NCBI GenBank assembly: GCA_019239785.1
Contig: JAFAZM010000040.1
Span: forward strand, 1-8,702
Origin: Sphingomonadaceae bacterium
GTDB taxonomy: Bacteria > Pseudomonadota > Alphaproteobacteria > Sphingomonadales > Sphingomonadaceae
DNA length: 8,702 nucleotides
Reading direction: 5' to 3'
The translations under genes were made by a program, and so were the position numbers. The notes below the pieces were generated by a model, which searched no databases, was not told the DNA's origin, and worked only from the letters and a program-made list of their open reading frames with translations. Of this stretch, positions 1-6,988 are shown piece by piece. How positions within the stretch are numbered: the first letter of the stretch is position 1; the number at the start of each line of letters is the position of its first letter.

Positions 1-272
1 GGGCCGAAGCCCTCGTAGCGGATCTCCTCGTAATTCTCGCTGTCGGCCATCGCGGCCTTGTCGATCGAGCGCTGGATATTGTCCTTCGGCATGGACTGCG
101 CCTTGGCCGCATTGACCGCGGCGCGCAGGCGCGCATTCATGTCGGGATCGGGCGTCCCCATCTTCGCCGCGACGGTGATCTCGCGGCTGAGCTTGGAGAA
201 GAGGGCGGAGCGCTTCTTGTCCTGCGCGCCCTTGCGGTACATGATGTTCTTATATTTGCTGTGGCCGGCCAT
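1..272 (-). CDS. yebC: YebC/PmpR family transcriptional/translational regulator (N-terminal 90 residues, cut by window edge)
   Basis: The reverse strand opens with MAGHSKYKNIMYRKGAQDKK, the hallmark N-terminus of YebC/PmpR proteins, followed by KLSREITVAAKMGTPDPDMN and a helix ending AQSMPKDNIQRSIDKA, then the start of the next segment with NYEEIRYEGFGP. About 90 of the family's roughly 240-250 residues are visible; the rest lies left of the window. Family members are cytosolic. They were first described as DNA-binding regulators, and later work implicates them in relieving ribosome stalling. The ATG is fixed by the invariant MAGHSK start; a GGAAAG sequence lies about 11 bases upstream. The gene is co-directional with the S41 gene and 61 bases downstream of its stop, so read-through is possible. 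Recognition is confident; which role this copy has cannot be seen. Confidence 0.95.
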   Translation of the reverse strand, partial: MAGHSKYKNIMYRKGAQDKKRSALFSKLSREITVAAKMGTPDPDMNARLRAAVNAAKAQSMPKDNIQRSIDKAAMADSENYEEIRYEGFG

Positions 273-333
273 CGCCGCTCGAACTTTCCGATTGGTTGCT
301 GTTCCGGCCGTCTAGCGGGACGCCGCGCCGGCT

Positions 334-2703
334 TCAATTGGCGGCGGCAGCGCTCCGGTTCATCCGCCCCCGCACCGTCGCCAGCGCCCGTTCGAGCAAT
401 TCGTCGCGGCCGGCGCGCACGCCCGCCAGGGTGCGGTGGACCGGGATGGTCGGCCGCACGCCGAGCAGATGATGCTGGCTGCCGTCGCGGTTGGTGACCC
501 GCATCCCCGTCCAGGTCACCGCATAGCCGCCGGGCAGCGGGAAGAATGTGTTGTTGCCGTTCGCGCCGGCGCTCGGCTCGCCGACGATGTCGCCCAGATG
601 GTTGTTGGCGATCACGCCGAGCACCGATTCCGCATAGGAGATCGCGCCGCCATTGGTGATGAAGACGAAGTTCGAGGTGAAGCGCGGCGCCTGTGGCGGC
701 AGGTTCCAGCTGCCGTCGCCATAGGTGGCATTGCGCCGGTCGGGCAGCCTGTAGGTCGGCGCGGCGAAGATCGCCGAGCGCACCGGCCGGTCGCTGAGAT
801 GGGTCAGGAATTCGGGCGGCATGCGCGGATAGCCGCGCAGGTCGAAGATCAGGCCGCGGGCATTGGCGATGTCCGCCAGCCGGGCGCGATACTGGTCCTC
901 GGTGACGCGATCCAGATCGATATAGATGATGCCAGGCGCGAGCTCGGCGATCGGCGCCGGGCGAACCTCGCTCAGGGAGGCGTTCGGCGAGGTCCCGCGA
1001 TAGGCGAGATGGACGGTGCGCGAGGCGCCGCCGGCGCCGGTCAGGGTCAGCGCCGCGTCCCCGTCGGGCGGGCCCGCGAGCAGATCGCGCAGGGCGCGCG
1101 TCCGCGTCCATTGCGCGCTGCCGGAAAAGATAGCCATGCGCGCGGCGAGGGCCTGCCCGGCCGGAACGCCGTCGATCGCGGTGACGATTTCGCCGCGGGC
1201 GACGCCCTCCGCCCCCGGGCCGACATTGGTGATCGCGAGCCGCCCCTCGACCCAGTCCCAGGCGACCGGCAGGACCCCGCGCGGCGGCTCCCAATAGGGC
1301 ACCCAGCCATGGCCGTCGCGCAACGCAGCGACGAGATGGCGCAGCGTCATGCGGAAGGCGAGATCGTCGGCATCCGTCGCCGCGCCGCGCAACGCCCGGT
1401 CGAGCTCGGCGTCCCAATCGACATGGACGACGTCGAAATAGGGATAGAAATGCTGATACATCGACCAGGCGGCGACGGCCGCCGCCAGCCTCGTGGTGCG
1501 GTCGAAGCCCGCGGGAATGAAGCCGGCCGGCTTGGCGCTTGCCGGCAGGGCGACGGCGGCGCGCGGCAGGGTGGCGCCCGCGGCGTCGCGCCAGACCACC
1601 ATCGGCAGGCGGATCGCGACACCGCCGGGCAGGGTTTCGGCGAGCAGGTCGTCCGGCGCGATGCCGGGCACCGCCACCCGCGCGCTGTGGTAGAGATGGG
1701 CGCCGTCATTGCCCATGCCGACATGCTCCCAGCGCAATGCGCCAACCGCACCGGCGGGGCGGGCGGGGATCGGGCGGGACGGCGGATGCGTGCCCGTGAC
1801 GGCAGCGAAGCCCGGCGCCACCGGCTGGAAGATTCGGTTCAACGCCGCAGCAAGCTCCGCAGGGTTGCGCGCGCCCTCGACCTGCTCGACGCCGAGCATG
1901 GCAAGCGCATTCCAGTCGGCATGGGCCGCCTCGTCGCTCGGATGGAAGAAGCGGACCAGGCCGTAGGCGCGGGCGAAGGCATGGAGGTTGGCGAGGCCGC
2001 GCGCGTCGAGCGGCCGCGGCGCGACGTCGCCGGGCGCGGCGGCGGTGCGCGGCCGGTCGACGCCCGGCGGCGGGGTCCCGGCGCTGCGCGCCGGCCCGAT
2101 ATCCTCGAGCCGGACGTCGTCCAGCCAGGCCTTGCCGGGGCCGGCGAGCAGCATGCCGAACACGAGCTGCTCGGCGTCGGCGGCGACGTCGCCTTCGATC
2201 GCGTAATCCGCCCAGGCCGGGTTCGCGATCGGCCGGTCCATCATATTGTCGAAGAAGCCCATCGCGTTCGCGGCGCGGTCCACCCGCAGCCACAGGCCGA
2301 CCGGGATTCCGCTGCCCACCTGGGTCCGCACCGCGCCGGTCAGCCGGATGCGGCGGCCGCGATACGGATGCGCATCGACCGTCGCAGTGACCACGCCGAA
2401 CTGGTCCGAGGCGACCGTGCCGGTCGATTCGAGCCGTACGCTGGCGCGGCCCGCGCGCGGATTGGCGGTGTCGATCCGCGCCTGGAACGGCGATCCCGGC
2501 CCGCCGGCCGCCCCCGGCCGGATCGAGCCGTACCAGCCCGGCGGAGCCTCGCCGGGCGCGCCTTCCTCGAAGCCGGCATTGGGCACCGGCGCCGGAGCGC
2601 TCTGCGCCTGCAGGCACTGGATCGCGAGCGGCGCCGCCGCCAGCGCGAGGCACGAGAGGAGGATGCGGCCGAGCCACGCTTTCAGACCGACGACACGAAA
2701 CAT
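334..2703 (-). CDS. Exported S41 family peptidase-like protein with N-terminal jelly-roll-like domain
   Basis: 789 residues from the chosen ATG, which starts directly before a signal peptide (basic start, hydrophobic stretch about residues 12-30, then AQSAPAP); a longer frame upstream lacks any signal and is unlikely. GGGAG lies about 9 bases before the ATG. Residues about 40-205 resemble a carbohydrate-binding/jelly-roll fold (N-A-G-F-E-E start, closing A-W-L-D-D-V-R-L-E). About 237-300 and 403-465 are two related helical segments, the second ending in the S41 motif L-R-D-G-H (461-465). A PDZ-like stretch (about 488-520, GEIVTAIDGVPA) precedes the catalytic domain: DLRGYP (621-626), nucleophile Ser689 in NGGAISYAE, then GEPSAGANGN from 708. 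The Lys of CtpA-type Ser-Lys dyads is absent, as in other IRBP/tricorn-like S41 members. Likely a periplasmic or surface protease of unknown substrate. The family is confident; activity is inferred. Confidence 0.88.
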   Translation of the reverse strand: MFRVVGLKAWLGRILLSCLALAAAPLAIQCLQAQSAPAPVPNAGFEEGAPGEAPPGWYGSIRPGAAGGPGSPFQARIDTANPRAGRASVRLESTGTVASDQFGVVTATVDAHPYRGRRIRLTGAVRTQVGSGIPVGLWLRVDRAANAMGFFDNMMDRPIANPAWADYAIEGDVAADAEQLVFGMLLAGPGKAWLDDVRLEDIGPARSAGTPPPGVDRPRTAAAPGDVAPRPLDARGLANLHAFARAYGLVRFFHPSDEAAHADWNALAMLGVEQVEGARNPAELAAALNRIFQPVAPGFAAVTGTHPPSRPIPARPAGAVGALRWEHVGMGNDGAHLYHSARVAVPGIAPDDLLAETLPGGVAIRLPMVVWRDAAGATLPRAAVALPASAKPAGFIPAGFDRTTRLAAAVAAWSMYQHFYPYFDVVHVDWDAELDRALRGAATDADDLAFRMTLRHLVAALRDGHGWVPYWEPPRGVLPVAWDWVEGRLAITNVGPGAEGVARGEIVTAIDGVPAGQALAARMAIFSGSAQWTRTRALRDLLAGPPDGDAALTLTGAGGASRTVHLAYRGTSPNASLSEVRPAPIAELAPGIIYIDLDRVTEDQYRARLADIANARGLIFDLRGYPRMPPEFLTHLSDRPVRSAIFAAPTYRLPDRRNATYGDGSWNLPPQAPRFTSNFVFITNGGAISYAESVLGVIANNHLGDIVGEPSAGANGNNTFFPLPGGYAVTWTGMRVTNRDGSQHHLLGVRPTIPVHRTLAGVRAGRDELLERALATVRGRMNRSAAAAN

Positions 2704-2753
2704 GCCCACCGACTCCCGCCCAGGTACGGCGCCCTTTGCGAGCGTCCGCATCG

Positions 2754-2777
2754 CGATCCCTGAAGCGCAAGGGATCG
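2754..2777. repeat. Perfect 8-bp inverted repeat in the S41 gene leader
   Basis: CGATCCCT (2754-2761) and AGGGATCG (2770-2777) are exact reverse complements separated by 8 bases. They overlap a 10-base perfect palindrome, CGTTCGAACG (2776-2785). The pair lies 51-74 bases before the S41 start codon, where an operator or a 5' leader hairpin could sit. No convincing -35/-10 pair was found around it, so the function is only a guess. Confidence 0.4.
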
Positions 2778-2853
2778 TTCGAACGGAGCCGGAAATCAAT
2801 GATTTGGATTGCGCAAAATGCGCACGCGGGCGCCCAACGCGGCACCGTCAAAA

Positions 2854-2959
2854 GCCCTCCCTCTCGAGGGGGAGGGTTGGGAGGTGGTGTCGGGCGCTGG
2901 AGATTATTCTCTACCGCCGAACCCCCTCACCCCAGCCCTCTCCCCGCCGGGGAGAGGGA
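2854..2959. repeat. REP-like inverted repeat pair between gapR and the S41 gene
   Basis: Two imperfectly complementary arms, 2854-2888 and 2921-2959, face each other across about 32 bases; each also folds on itself. The right arm holds a perfect hairpin, 10-bp stem with loop GCC (2936-2958), and the left arm a CCTCCC/GGGAGG stem. G-rich/C-rich pairs of this type are common between genes in sphingomonads and other alphaproteobacteria. The right arm ends 5 bases before the gapR stop codon complement (2965), so the hairpin could end the gapR transcript, although no T-run follows. It separates gapR from the S41 gene. Confidence 0.75.
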
Positions 2960-2964
2960 GTAAG

Positions 2965-3207
2965 TCAGGCCAGGCCGAGCGCCGCCTTGTAGGTCTCCAG
3001 CAGGGCCTCGGCCTCCTGGCGGTCGTGCGTCTCCATCTTCCGCAGGCGGACGATTGCGCGCATCGTCTTGGTGTCGTAGCCGCGGGCCTTGGCCTCGGCA
3101 TAGACGTCCTTCACGTCGTCGGCGATCGCCTTCTTCTCCTCCTCGAGCCGTTCGATCCGCTCGATCAGCAGCCGCAATTCATCGGCCGCGACATTTCCTT
3201 CCGCCAA
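2965..3207 (-). CDS. gapR: GapR/DUF2312 nucleoid-associated protein
   Basis: 80 residues, typical for the family, with a DUF2312 pattern: an N-terminal coiled-coil helix (LRLLIERIERLEEEKKAIAD, about 11-30), then DVKDVYAEAKARGYDTKTMR and IVRLRKMETHDRQEAEALL, ending YKAALGLA. In Caulobacter GapR is an essential small protein that binds overtwisted, AT-rich DNA and stimulates type II topoisomerases; the same role is inferred here. The start codon is TTG: no in-frame ATG or GTG precedes the conserved region, and GGAG (3214-3217) lies 6 bases upstream. The gene diverges from pyk with only 88 bases between starts, so the two probably share a promoter region. A repeat hairpin follows directly after the stop. 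Confidence 0.92.
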   Translation of the reverse strand: MAEGNVAADELRLLIERIERLEEEKKAIADDVKDVYAEAKARGYDTKTMRAIVRLRKMETHDRQEAEALLETYKAALGLA

Positions 3208-3213
3208 GGCAAA

Positions 3214-3217
3214 CTCC
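3214..3217 (-). promoter_or_regulatory. Shine-Dalgarno site that sets the TTG start of gapR
   Basis: Read on the minus strand, GGAG is followed by TTTGCC and then TTG. The 6-base spacing is near ideal, and the reading frame upstream has no ATG or GTG, so this site decides the TTG start at 3207. Confidence 0.65.
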
Positions 3218-3295
3218 GTCAGATTCGGTTGAGCGCCCGGCTCTAGCGGTTCGTGCGATCATGTCGAGCGCCTTGCACTGTCACCGCGAGAAGCT

Positions 3296-4786
3296 ATGGC
3301 CCGGGCCATGCCGACGAAGGAAGACAGCCCCAGCCGGTACACGCCGCGCAGCCGCAAGGTCCGCATCCTCGCGACCCTGGGGCCCGCCTCCGATACGCCG
3401 GAGATGATCCGCCGCCTGGCCGAGGCCGGCGCGGACGCCTTCCGGATCAACATGAGCCATGGCAACCATGCCGACCATGAACGGCGGATCGCGTCGATCC
3501 GCGCGCTCGAGAGCGAGCTGCAGCGGCCGACGACGATCCTCGCCGACCTGCAGGGGCCGAAGCTGCGCGTCGGCAAGTTCGCCGGCGACAAGGCGGAGCT
3601 GAAGGCGGGGCAGGCTTTCACCTTCGATCGGGACGAGGCGTCGGGCGATGCCAAGCGCGCCAACCTGCCCCATCGCGAGATTTTCGACGCGGTCCATCCC
3701 GGCACGCGGTTGCTCGTCGACGACGGCAAATTGGTCTTCCGCGTCACCAGGGTGAGCGAGGAGCGGATCGAGACCAAGGTCGAGGTCGGCGGCACCATCT
3801 CCAACAACAAGGGGCTGAACGTCCCCGACGTGGTGCTGCCGCTGGCGGCCTTGACCGAGAAGGACCGCGCCGACCTCGCCTTCGCGCTCGACCAGGGGGT
3901 GGACTGGGTCGCGCTCTCGTTCGTGCAGCGGCCCGAGGACGTCGCCGAGGCGCGGCGGCTGATCGGCGGCAAGGCGAATTTGCTCGCCAAGATCGAGAAG
4001 CCGGCGGCGATCGAGCGGCTCGAAGGGATATTGGAGCTCGCCGACGCGGTGATGGTCGCGCGCGGCGATCTCGGCGTCGAGCTGCCACCCGAGGAGGTGC
4101 CGCCGCTGCAGAAACGGATCGTCGAAGGCGCGCGGCGGATGGGCCGACCGGTCGTGGTCGCGACCCAGATGCTCGAATCGATGATCAACTCGCCCTCGCC
4201 CACCCGGGCCGAGGTCTCGGACGTCGCCACCGCCGTCTATGACGGCGCCGACGCGATCATGCTTTCGGCGGAGAGCGCGTCCGGCCAATATCCGTGCGAG
4301 GCGGTCGAGATGATGAACCGGATCGCGACCAGCGCCGAGGCCGATCCGACCCATTATGCCCGCGTCCATTTCACCGAGACTTTGCCCGACGCGACCACCA
4401 ACGACGCCATCGCCCGCGCGGCGAGCGGGATCGTGCGCACCGTCGGCGCCGCGGCGATCGTCTGCTTCACCAGCTCGGGCTCGACCGCGCGGCGGGTGGC
4501 GCGCGAGCGGCCGACCGTGCCGTTGCTGGTGCTGACGCCGTCGCTGAAGACGTCGCGCCGGCTCGGCATATTGTGGGGCGCGCATGCGGTGCGGACCCGG
4601 GACGTGCACAGCTTCGAGGAGATGGTCGGCAAGTCGAAGCGGATGGCGTTGCGCCACGGCCTCGCCAAGGGCGGCGACCGCATCATCGTCACCGCCGGCG
4701 TGCCGTTCGGCGTGCCCGGCTCGACCAACGTCGTCCACGTGGCGCGCCTGATCGGCGACGAGCTGGAACGGCACAGCGAAGGCTGA
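3296..4786 (+). CDS. pyk: Pyruvate kinase
   Basis: Catalyses phosphoenolpyruvate + ADP to pyruvate + ATP, the last step of glycolysis / Entner-Doudoroff, in the cytosol. 496 residues, full length for the family. Visible landmarks: TLGPAS (27-32); RINMSHG (50-56), with Arg50, Asn52 and Ser54 at the substrate and monovalent-cation site; DLQGPKLRVG (84-93), where most enzymes have K-G-P-E-I-R; B domain about 95-190; the signature LLAKIEKPAAIERL with catalytic Lys232 and metal ligand Glu234; ARGDLGVE with Asp258; ATQMLESM with Thr290; and a C-terminal alpha/beta domain (about 365-493). The ATG at 3296 is preceded by GAG with 5-base spacing; an ATG four codons in (3308) has no ribosome site. It diverges from gapR and converges with the histidine phosphatase across a long inverted repeat. 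No allosteric effector site can be assigned by eye. Confidence 0.98.
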   Translation: MARAMPTKEDSPSRYTPRSRKVRILATLGPASDTPEMIRRLAEAGADAFRINMSHGNHADHERRIASIRALESELQRPTTILADLQGPKLRVGKFAGDKAELKAGQAFTFDRDEASGDAKRANLPHREIFDAVHPGTRLLVDDGKLVFRVTRVSEERIETKVEVGGTISNNKGLNVPDVVLPLAALTEKDRADLAFALDQGVDWVALSFVQRPEDVAEARRLIGGKANLLAKIEKPAAIERLEGILELADAVMVARGDLGVELPPEEVPPLQKRIVEGARRMGRPVVVATQMLESMINSPSPTRAEVSDVATAVYDGADAIMLSAESASGQYPCEAVEMMNRIATSAEADPTHYARVHFTETLPDATTNDAIARAASGIVRTVGAAAIVCFTSSGSTARRVARERPTVPLLVLTPSLKTSRRLGILWGAHAVRTRDVHSFEEMVGKSKRMALRHGLAKGGDRIIVTAGVPFGVPGSTNVVHVARLIGDELERHSEG

Positions 4787-4806
4787 CGAAAGCCGGGGGA
4801 GCCTTA

Positions 4807-4947
4807 ATTCCTCCCCATAGGGGCAGGGAGACCGCCGCCGAAGGCGGTGGGTGGTGGGGTATCAGCGGTGGGGCCTTTCTCGAACGCTGATACCCCTCCA
4901 CCACGCCGCTGCGCGCCGCGGTCCCCCTCCCCTTCAAGGGGAGGAAT
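4807..4947. repeat. Long imperfect inverted repeat (REP/BIME-like) in the convergent gap
   Basis: The left arm (4807-4866) and right arm (4886-4947) are reverse complements over about 60 bases with few mismatches. They match well at the outer ATTCCTCCCC and inner GGGGTATCAGC ends and differ mainly in the middle. A 19-base spacer separates them. The tips also form small hairpins such as CCCCTT/AAGGGG near 4929-4942. The element fills nearly all of the 167-base gap between pyk (plus) and the histidine phosphatase (minus), ending 6 bases from the latter's stop. The folded RNA would be a very stable stem in both directions, so it may act as a shared terminator; no T-tracts are present. Confidence 0.8.
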
Positions 4948-4953
4948 CTTCGG

Positions 4954-5718
4954 TCAGCGGGTCGCCACCATCTTGTCGGGGGCGGAGGTGATCGGGGCGG
5001 CGTCCTCGATAAGCGGCGCGGCGAAATTGTAGCGGACCAGCTTCGGCACGCAGGTCGCGGCATCGTCCGGCTCGAATTCATATTCGCACAGGCCGCAATT
5101 GACGACCTCGCCCTCCCTGTCGATCGCAAGCACCGCCTTCTCGTCCAGCTCCTCGAGCACGTAGCGCAGGCAGAGCACGACGACCTGGTGGCAGACGATG
5201 AGGACGCGGCGATCCGCATGGTGGAGGCTGATCGTGTCTAGCGCGCTGCGCAGCCGCAGGATCACGTCCGCCCAGCTCTCGCCGCCGGGCGGCCGGTGGT
5301 AGAATTTGCCGAGCAAGGCGCGATGCGCGGCCTGGTCCGGAAATTTCTGGCGGACGCCGGCGGTGGTGAGCCGGTCCCAGAGTCCGAACTCGCGCTCGCG
5401 CAGCCTTTCGTCGACGATCGGCTGATGCGCGCTCGCGGCGACGCCCCCCGCCTCGCAGATCGCCTTCGCGGTCTGCCGCGCGCGCAGATAAGGCGAGCAA
5501 AGCATCCTTTCCGGCCGCTCCGCCTCCGGCAGGGCCGCGAACCAGCGGCCGAGCGCCTCCGCCTGCTTCTGGCCCAGCGCGCTCAGCGGCACGTCGACGT
5601 CGCGCACGCCGATCTCGATCGCGGCGAGACCGGCGGCATCGGCAGCGTCGCGCGCGACATTGCCGGCGCTCTGCCCATGGCGCACGATCCACAATCTGGC
5701 CGGCCATCTTTGTCGCAT
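4954..5718 (-). CDS. Histidine phosphatase (phosphoglycerate mutase-like) family protein
   Basis: 254 residues. The motif LWIVRHGQSAGN puts the catalytic His at 14 within R13-H14-G15; SPYLRARQTA (75-84) gives the phosphate-pocket Arg79; LREREFG (106-112) supplies the likely acid Glu108; and VLIVCHQ gives the second His177. These four make up the complete branch-1 histidine phosphatase site. The fold covers phosphoglycerate mutases, fructose-2,6-bisphosphatase and many general phosphatases. The substrate cannot be assigned, and the sequence lacks features that would single out a glycolytic mutase. The tail after about residue 205 carries three Cys (208, 211, 223), two in a C-x-x-C pair. No clear Shine-Dalgarno precedes the ATG; it is kept because the RHG motif follows 12 residues later. 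It is last of a co-directional minus-strand group, 73 bases after the hydroxylase gene. No signal peptide, so cytosolic. Confidence 0.9.
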   Translation of the reverse strand: MRQRWPARLWIVRHGQSAGNVARDAADAAGLAAIEIGVRDVDVPLSALGQKQAEALGRWFAALPEAERPERMLCSPYLRARQTAKAICEAGGVAASAHQPIVDERLREREFGLWDRLTTAGVRQKFPDQAAHRALLGKFYHRPPGGESWADVILRLRSALDTISLHHADRRVLIVCHQVVVLCLRYVLEELDEKAVLAIDREGEVVNCGLCEYEFEPDDAATCVPKLVRYNFAAPLIEDAAPITSAPDKMVATR

Positions 5719-5791
5719 CGCCGAAACAAAGCGCGACGGCGGCTTTGGTTCAGGCTCGCCAATGCCGAGCTACCCGTCAGGGCGCGCGGTG

Positions 5792-6937
5792 TCAGGTGAT
5801 GGCGATCCTGAACAGAGCGGCGATCTCCGCTTTCTCCTGCGCGCTCAGCTCCGGCCGCTCGATGTCGAAGATCAGCACCACCCGGTCCTCATTGCCGTCG
5901 TTCCAGGCCTCATGCTCGATCGAATCGTCGAAGATCAGCACTTCGCCCTCGCGCCATTCGCGCACCTCGTTGCCGACCCGGAAGCGGCAGCCGGGCGGCA
6001 CGATCAAAGGCAGATGGCAGGTGAGCCGCGTGTTGGTGACGCCGCGATGGGCGGGAATGCGGGCGCCGGCGCGGAGCAGGGAGAACATCGCCGTCGGCGA
6101 CGAGCGCTCGATCCAGGCCTGCGGCGCCGCCTGCACCGCCGCCCAGGTCTTCGGACAGCTGGCGATCGCCTCGTCGAATCTGCGGCCGTTCTCGCAGAGG
6201 AAAAGCGCGCTCCAATCCCTCTTGTCGAGCAAAGGATGGTCGCGCGGCTGATTCTCCTCCGAGCGGATATAGGGGCGGAAGCCCTCCAGCCCGCCCTCGA
6301 GCAAGGCCTTCAGCTCCGCCCGCACGGCCCCGGTCGCGGCTTCGATCTCGGCCACCCAGGCGAACGCCGCGGTGTCGAAATATTGGGTCTGCGGCAGGCC
6401 CGGGAAATAATAGCCGGTCGGCTCCTGATAATAGACCTGGCTGCGGCCGGCCATGATGTCGAGCGACTGCGCGAAGCGCGGGCTGCGCGTCCCAGGCCCG
6501 AAGCCCGCGGCGGCGAGCTGCTCCTCCAGCTGTGCGGCGTAGCGCGCGTCGAGCGCGCGCACATTCTCCTCGACCCGGCGCAGCTCGTCGACCTCGGCCT
6601 GCGACATGTTCCGGCCTTCGGCGAAGCGCAGCGCATTCTTGTAGAGATTGACCGCGAGCCGCTCCTCGCCAGCGCGGGCGCGGCAATCGGCCTTCATGAT
6701 GAGGCCGCGCACGCCTTGCGGCTGCAGCGTGAGCAGCCGGTCGACCGCCTGCTCCTCGGCGTCAGGATCCTGCCCGGCGCGGCAGGCCATGGCGAGCAGC
6801 AGCCAGGCCTGGGGGTCGGCCGGGCTCGTGCGGACGACGCTTTCGAAGCGGGCGCGGGCGTCGCGCGCGCGGCCCTGCTGGAGCGCAAGCGCGCCCTCCC
6901 GAAGCAGTTGCTGCGCCTGCGGATACTGGAACTGCAT
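5792..6937 (-). CDS. TPR-repeat protein fused to an aspartyl/asparaginyl beta-hydroxylase domain
   Basis: 381 residues in two parts. Residues about 7-105 are roughly three tetratricopeptide repeats (L-R-E-G-A-L-A-L-Q-Q-G-R, then A-W-L-L-L-A-M-A-C-R-A-G, then G-L-I-M-K-A-D-C-R-A-R-A-G), a protein-protein interaction module. A linker helix (about 112-143) leads to an Asp/Asn beta-hydroxylase fold (about 180-361): SPTAMFSLLRAGARIPAHRG, NTRLTCHLPL, GEVLIFDDSIEHEAWN and DRVVLIFD. By analogy with AspH and LpxO, His297 and His342 would bind Fe(II) and Arg352 2-oxoglutarate, giving a 2-oxoglutarate dioxygenase that hydroxylates a protein side chain or a lipid acyl chain. No signal peptide or membrane helix, unlike LpxO, which argues for a soluble substrate. 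It lies 51 bases after the HAD gene and 73 bases before the phosphatase gene. The start is the first ATG; no strong ribosome site is visible. Confidence 0.88.
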   Translation of the reverse strand: MQFQYPQAQQLLREGALALQQGRARDARARFESVVRTSPADPQAWLLLAMACRAGQDPDAEEQAVDRLLTLQPQGVRGLIMKADCRARAGEERLAVNLYKNALRFAEGRNMSQAEVDELRRVEENVRALDARYAAQLEEQLAAAGFGPGTRSPRFAQSLDIMAGRSQVYYQEPTGYYFPGLPQTQYFDTAAFAWVAEIEAATGAVRAELKALLEGGLEGFRPYIRSEENQPRDHPLLDKRDWSALFLCENGRRFDEAIASCPKTWAAVQAAPQAWIERSSPTAMFSLLRAGARIPAHRGVTNTRLTCHLPLIVPPGCRFRVGNEVREWREGEVLIFDDSIEHEAWNDGNEDRVVLIFDIERPELSAQEKAEIAALFRIAIT

Positions 6938-6988
6938 GGCAGGGAGTTTAGCGAGCGGCGCCGAGCTTCGCCAGAAGGCGGCCGCGAC

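Noticed and set aside
137..1417. Open frame of 426 codons on the minus strand overlapping yebC and the S41 gene
   Set aside because: Same strand but another frame than both recognised genes; Arg/Pro-rich translation with no motifs.
436..2763. Open frame of 775 codons on the plus strand across the S41 gene
   Set aside because: It is the antisense shadow of a gene with a signal peptide, motifs and a full domain order. Its translation is Arg/Ala/Gly/Asp-rich without family motifs, as expected from GC-rich antisense DNA.
3208..3295. Sigma-70 promoter in the gap between gapR and pyk
   Set aside because: A TTGAGC at 3229 could be a -35 box, but nothing like a -10 box lies 16-18 bases downstream, so no call was made.
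3281..4774. Open frame of 497 codons on the minus strand opposite pyruvate kinase
   Set aside because: It mirrors pyk nearly end to end. Pyruvate kinase is unmistakable, and the antisense product shows only compositional bias.
2854..4947. The repeat elements at 2854-2959 and 4807-4947 as a CRISPR array or insertion-sequence ends
   Set aside because: There are no regularly spaced direct repeats with unique spacers, no transposase frame and no target-site duplication that I can see; the arms are inverted and self-folding, as in REP-type elements.
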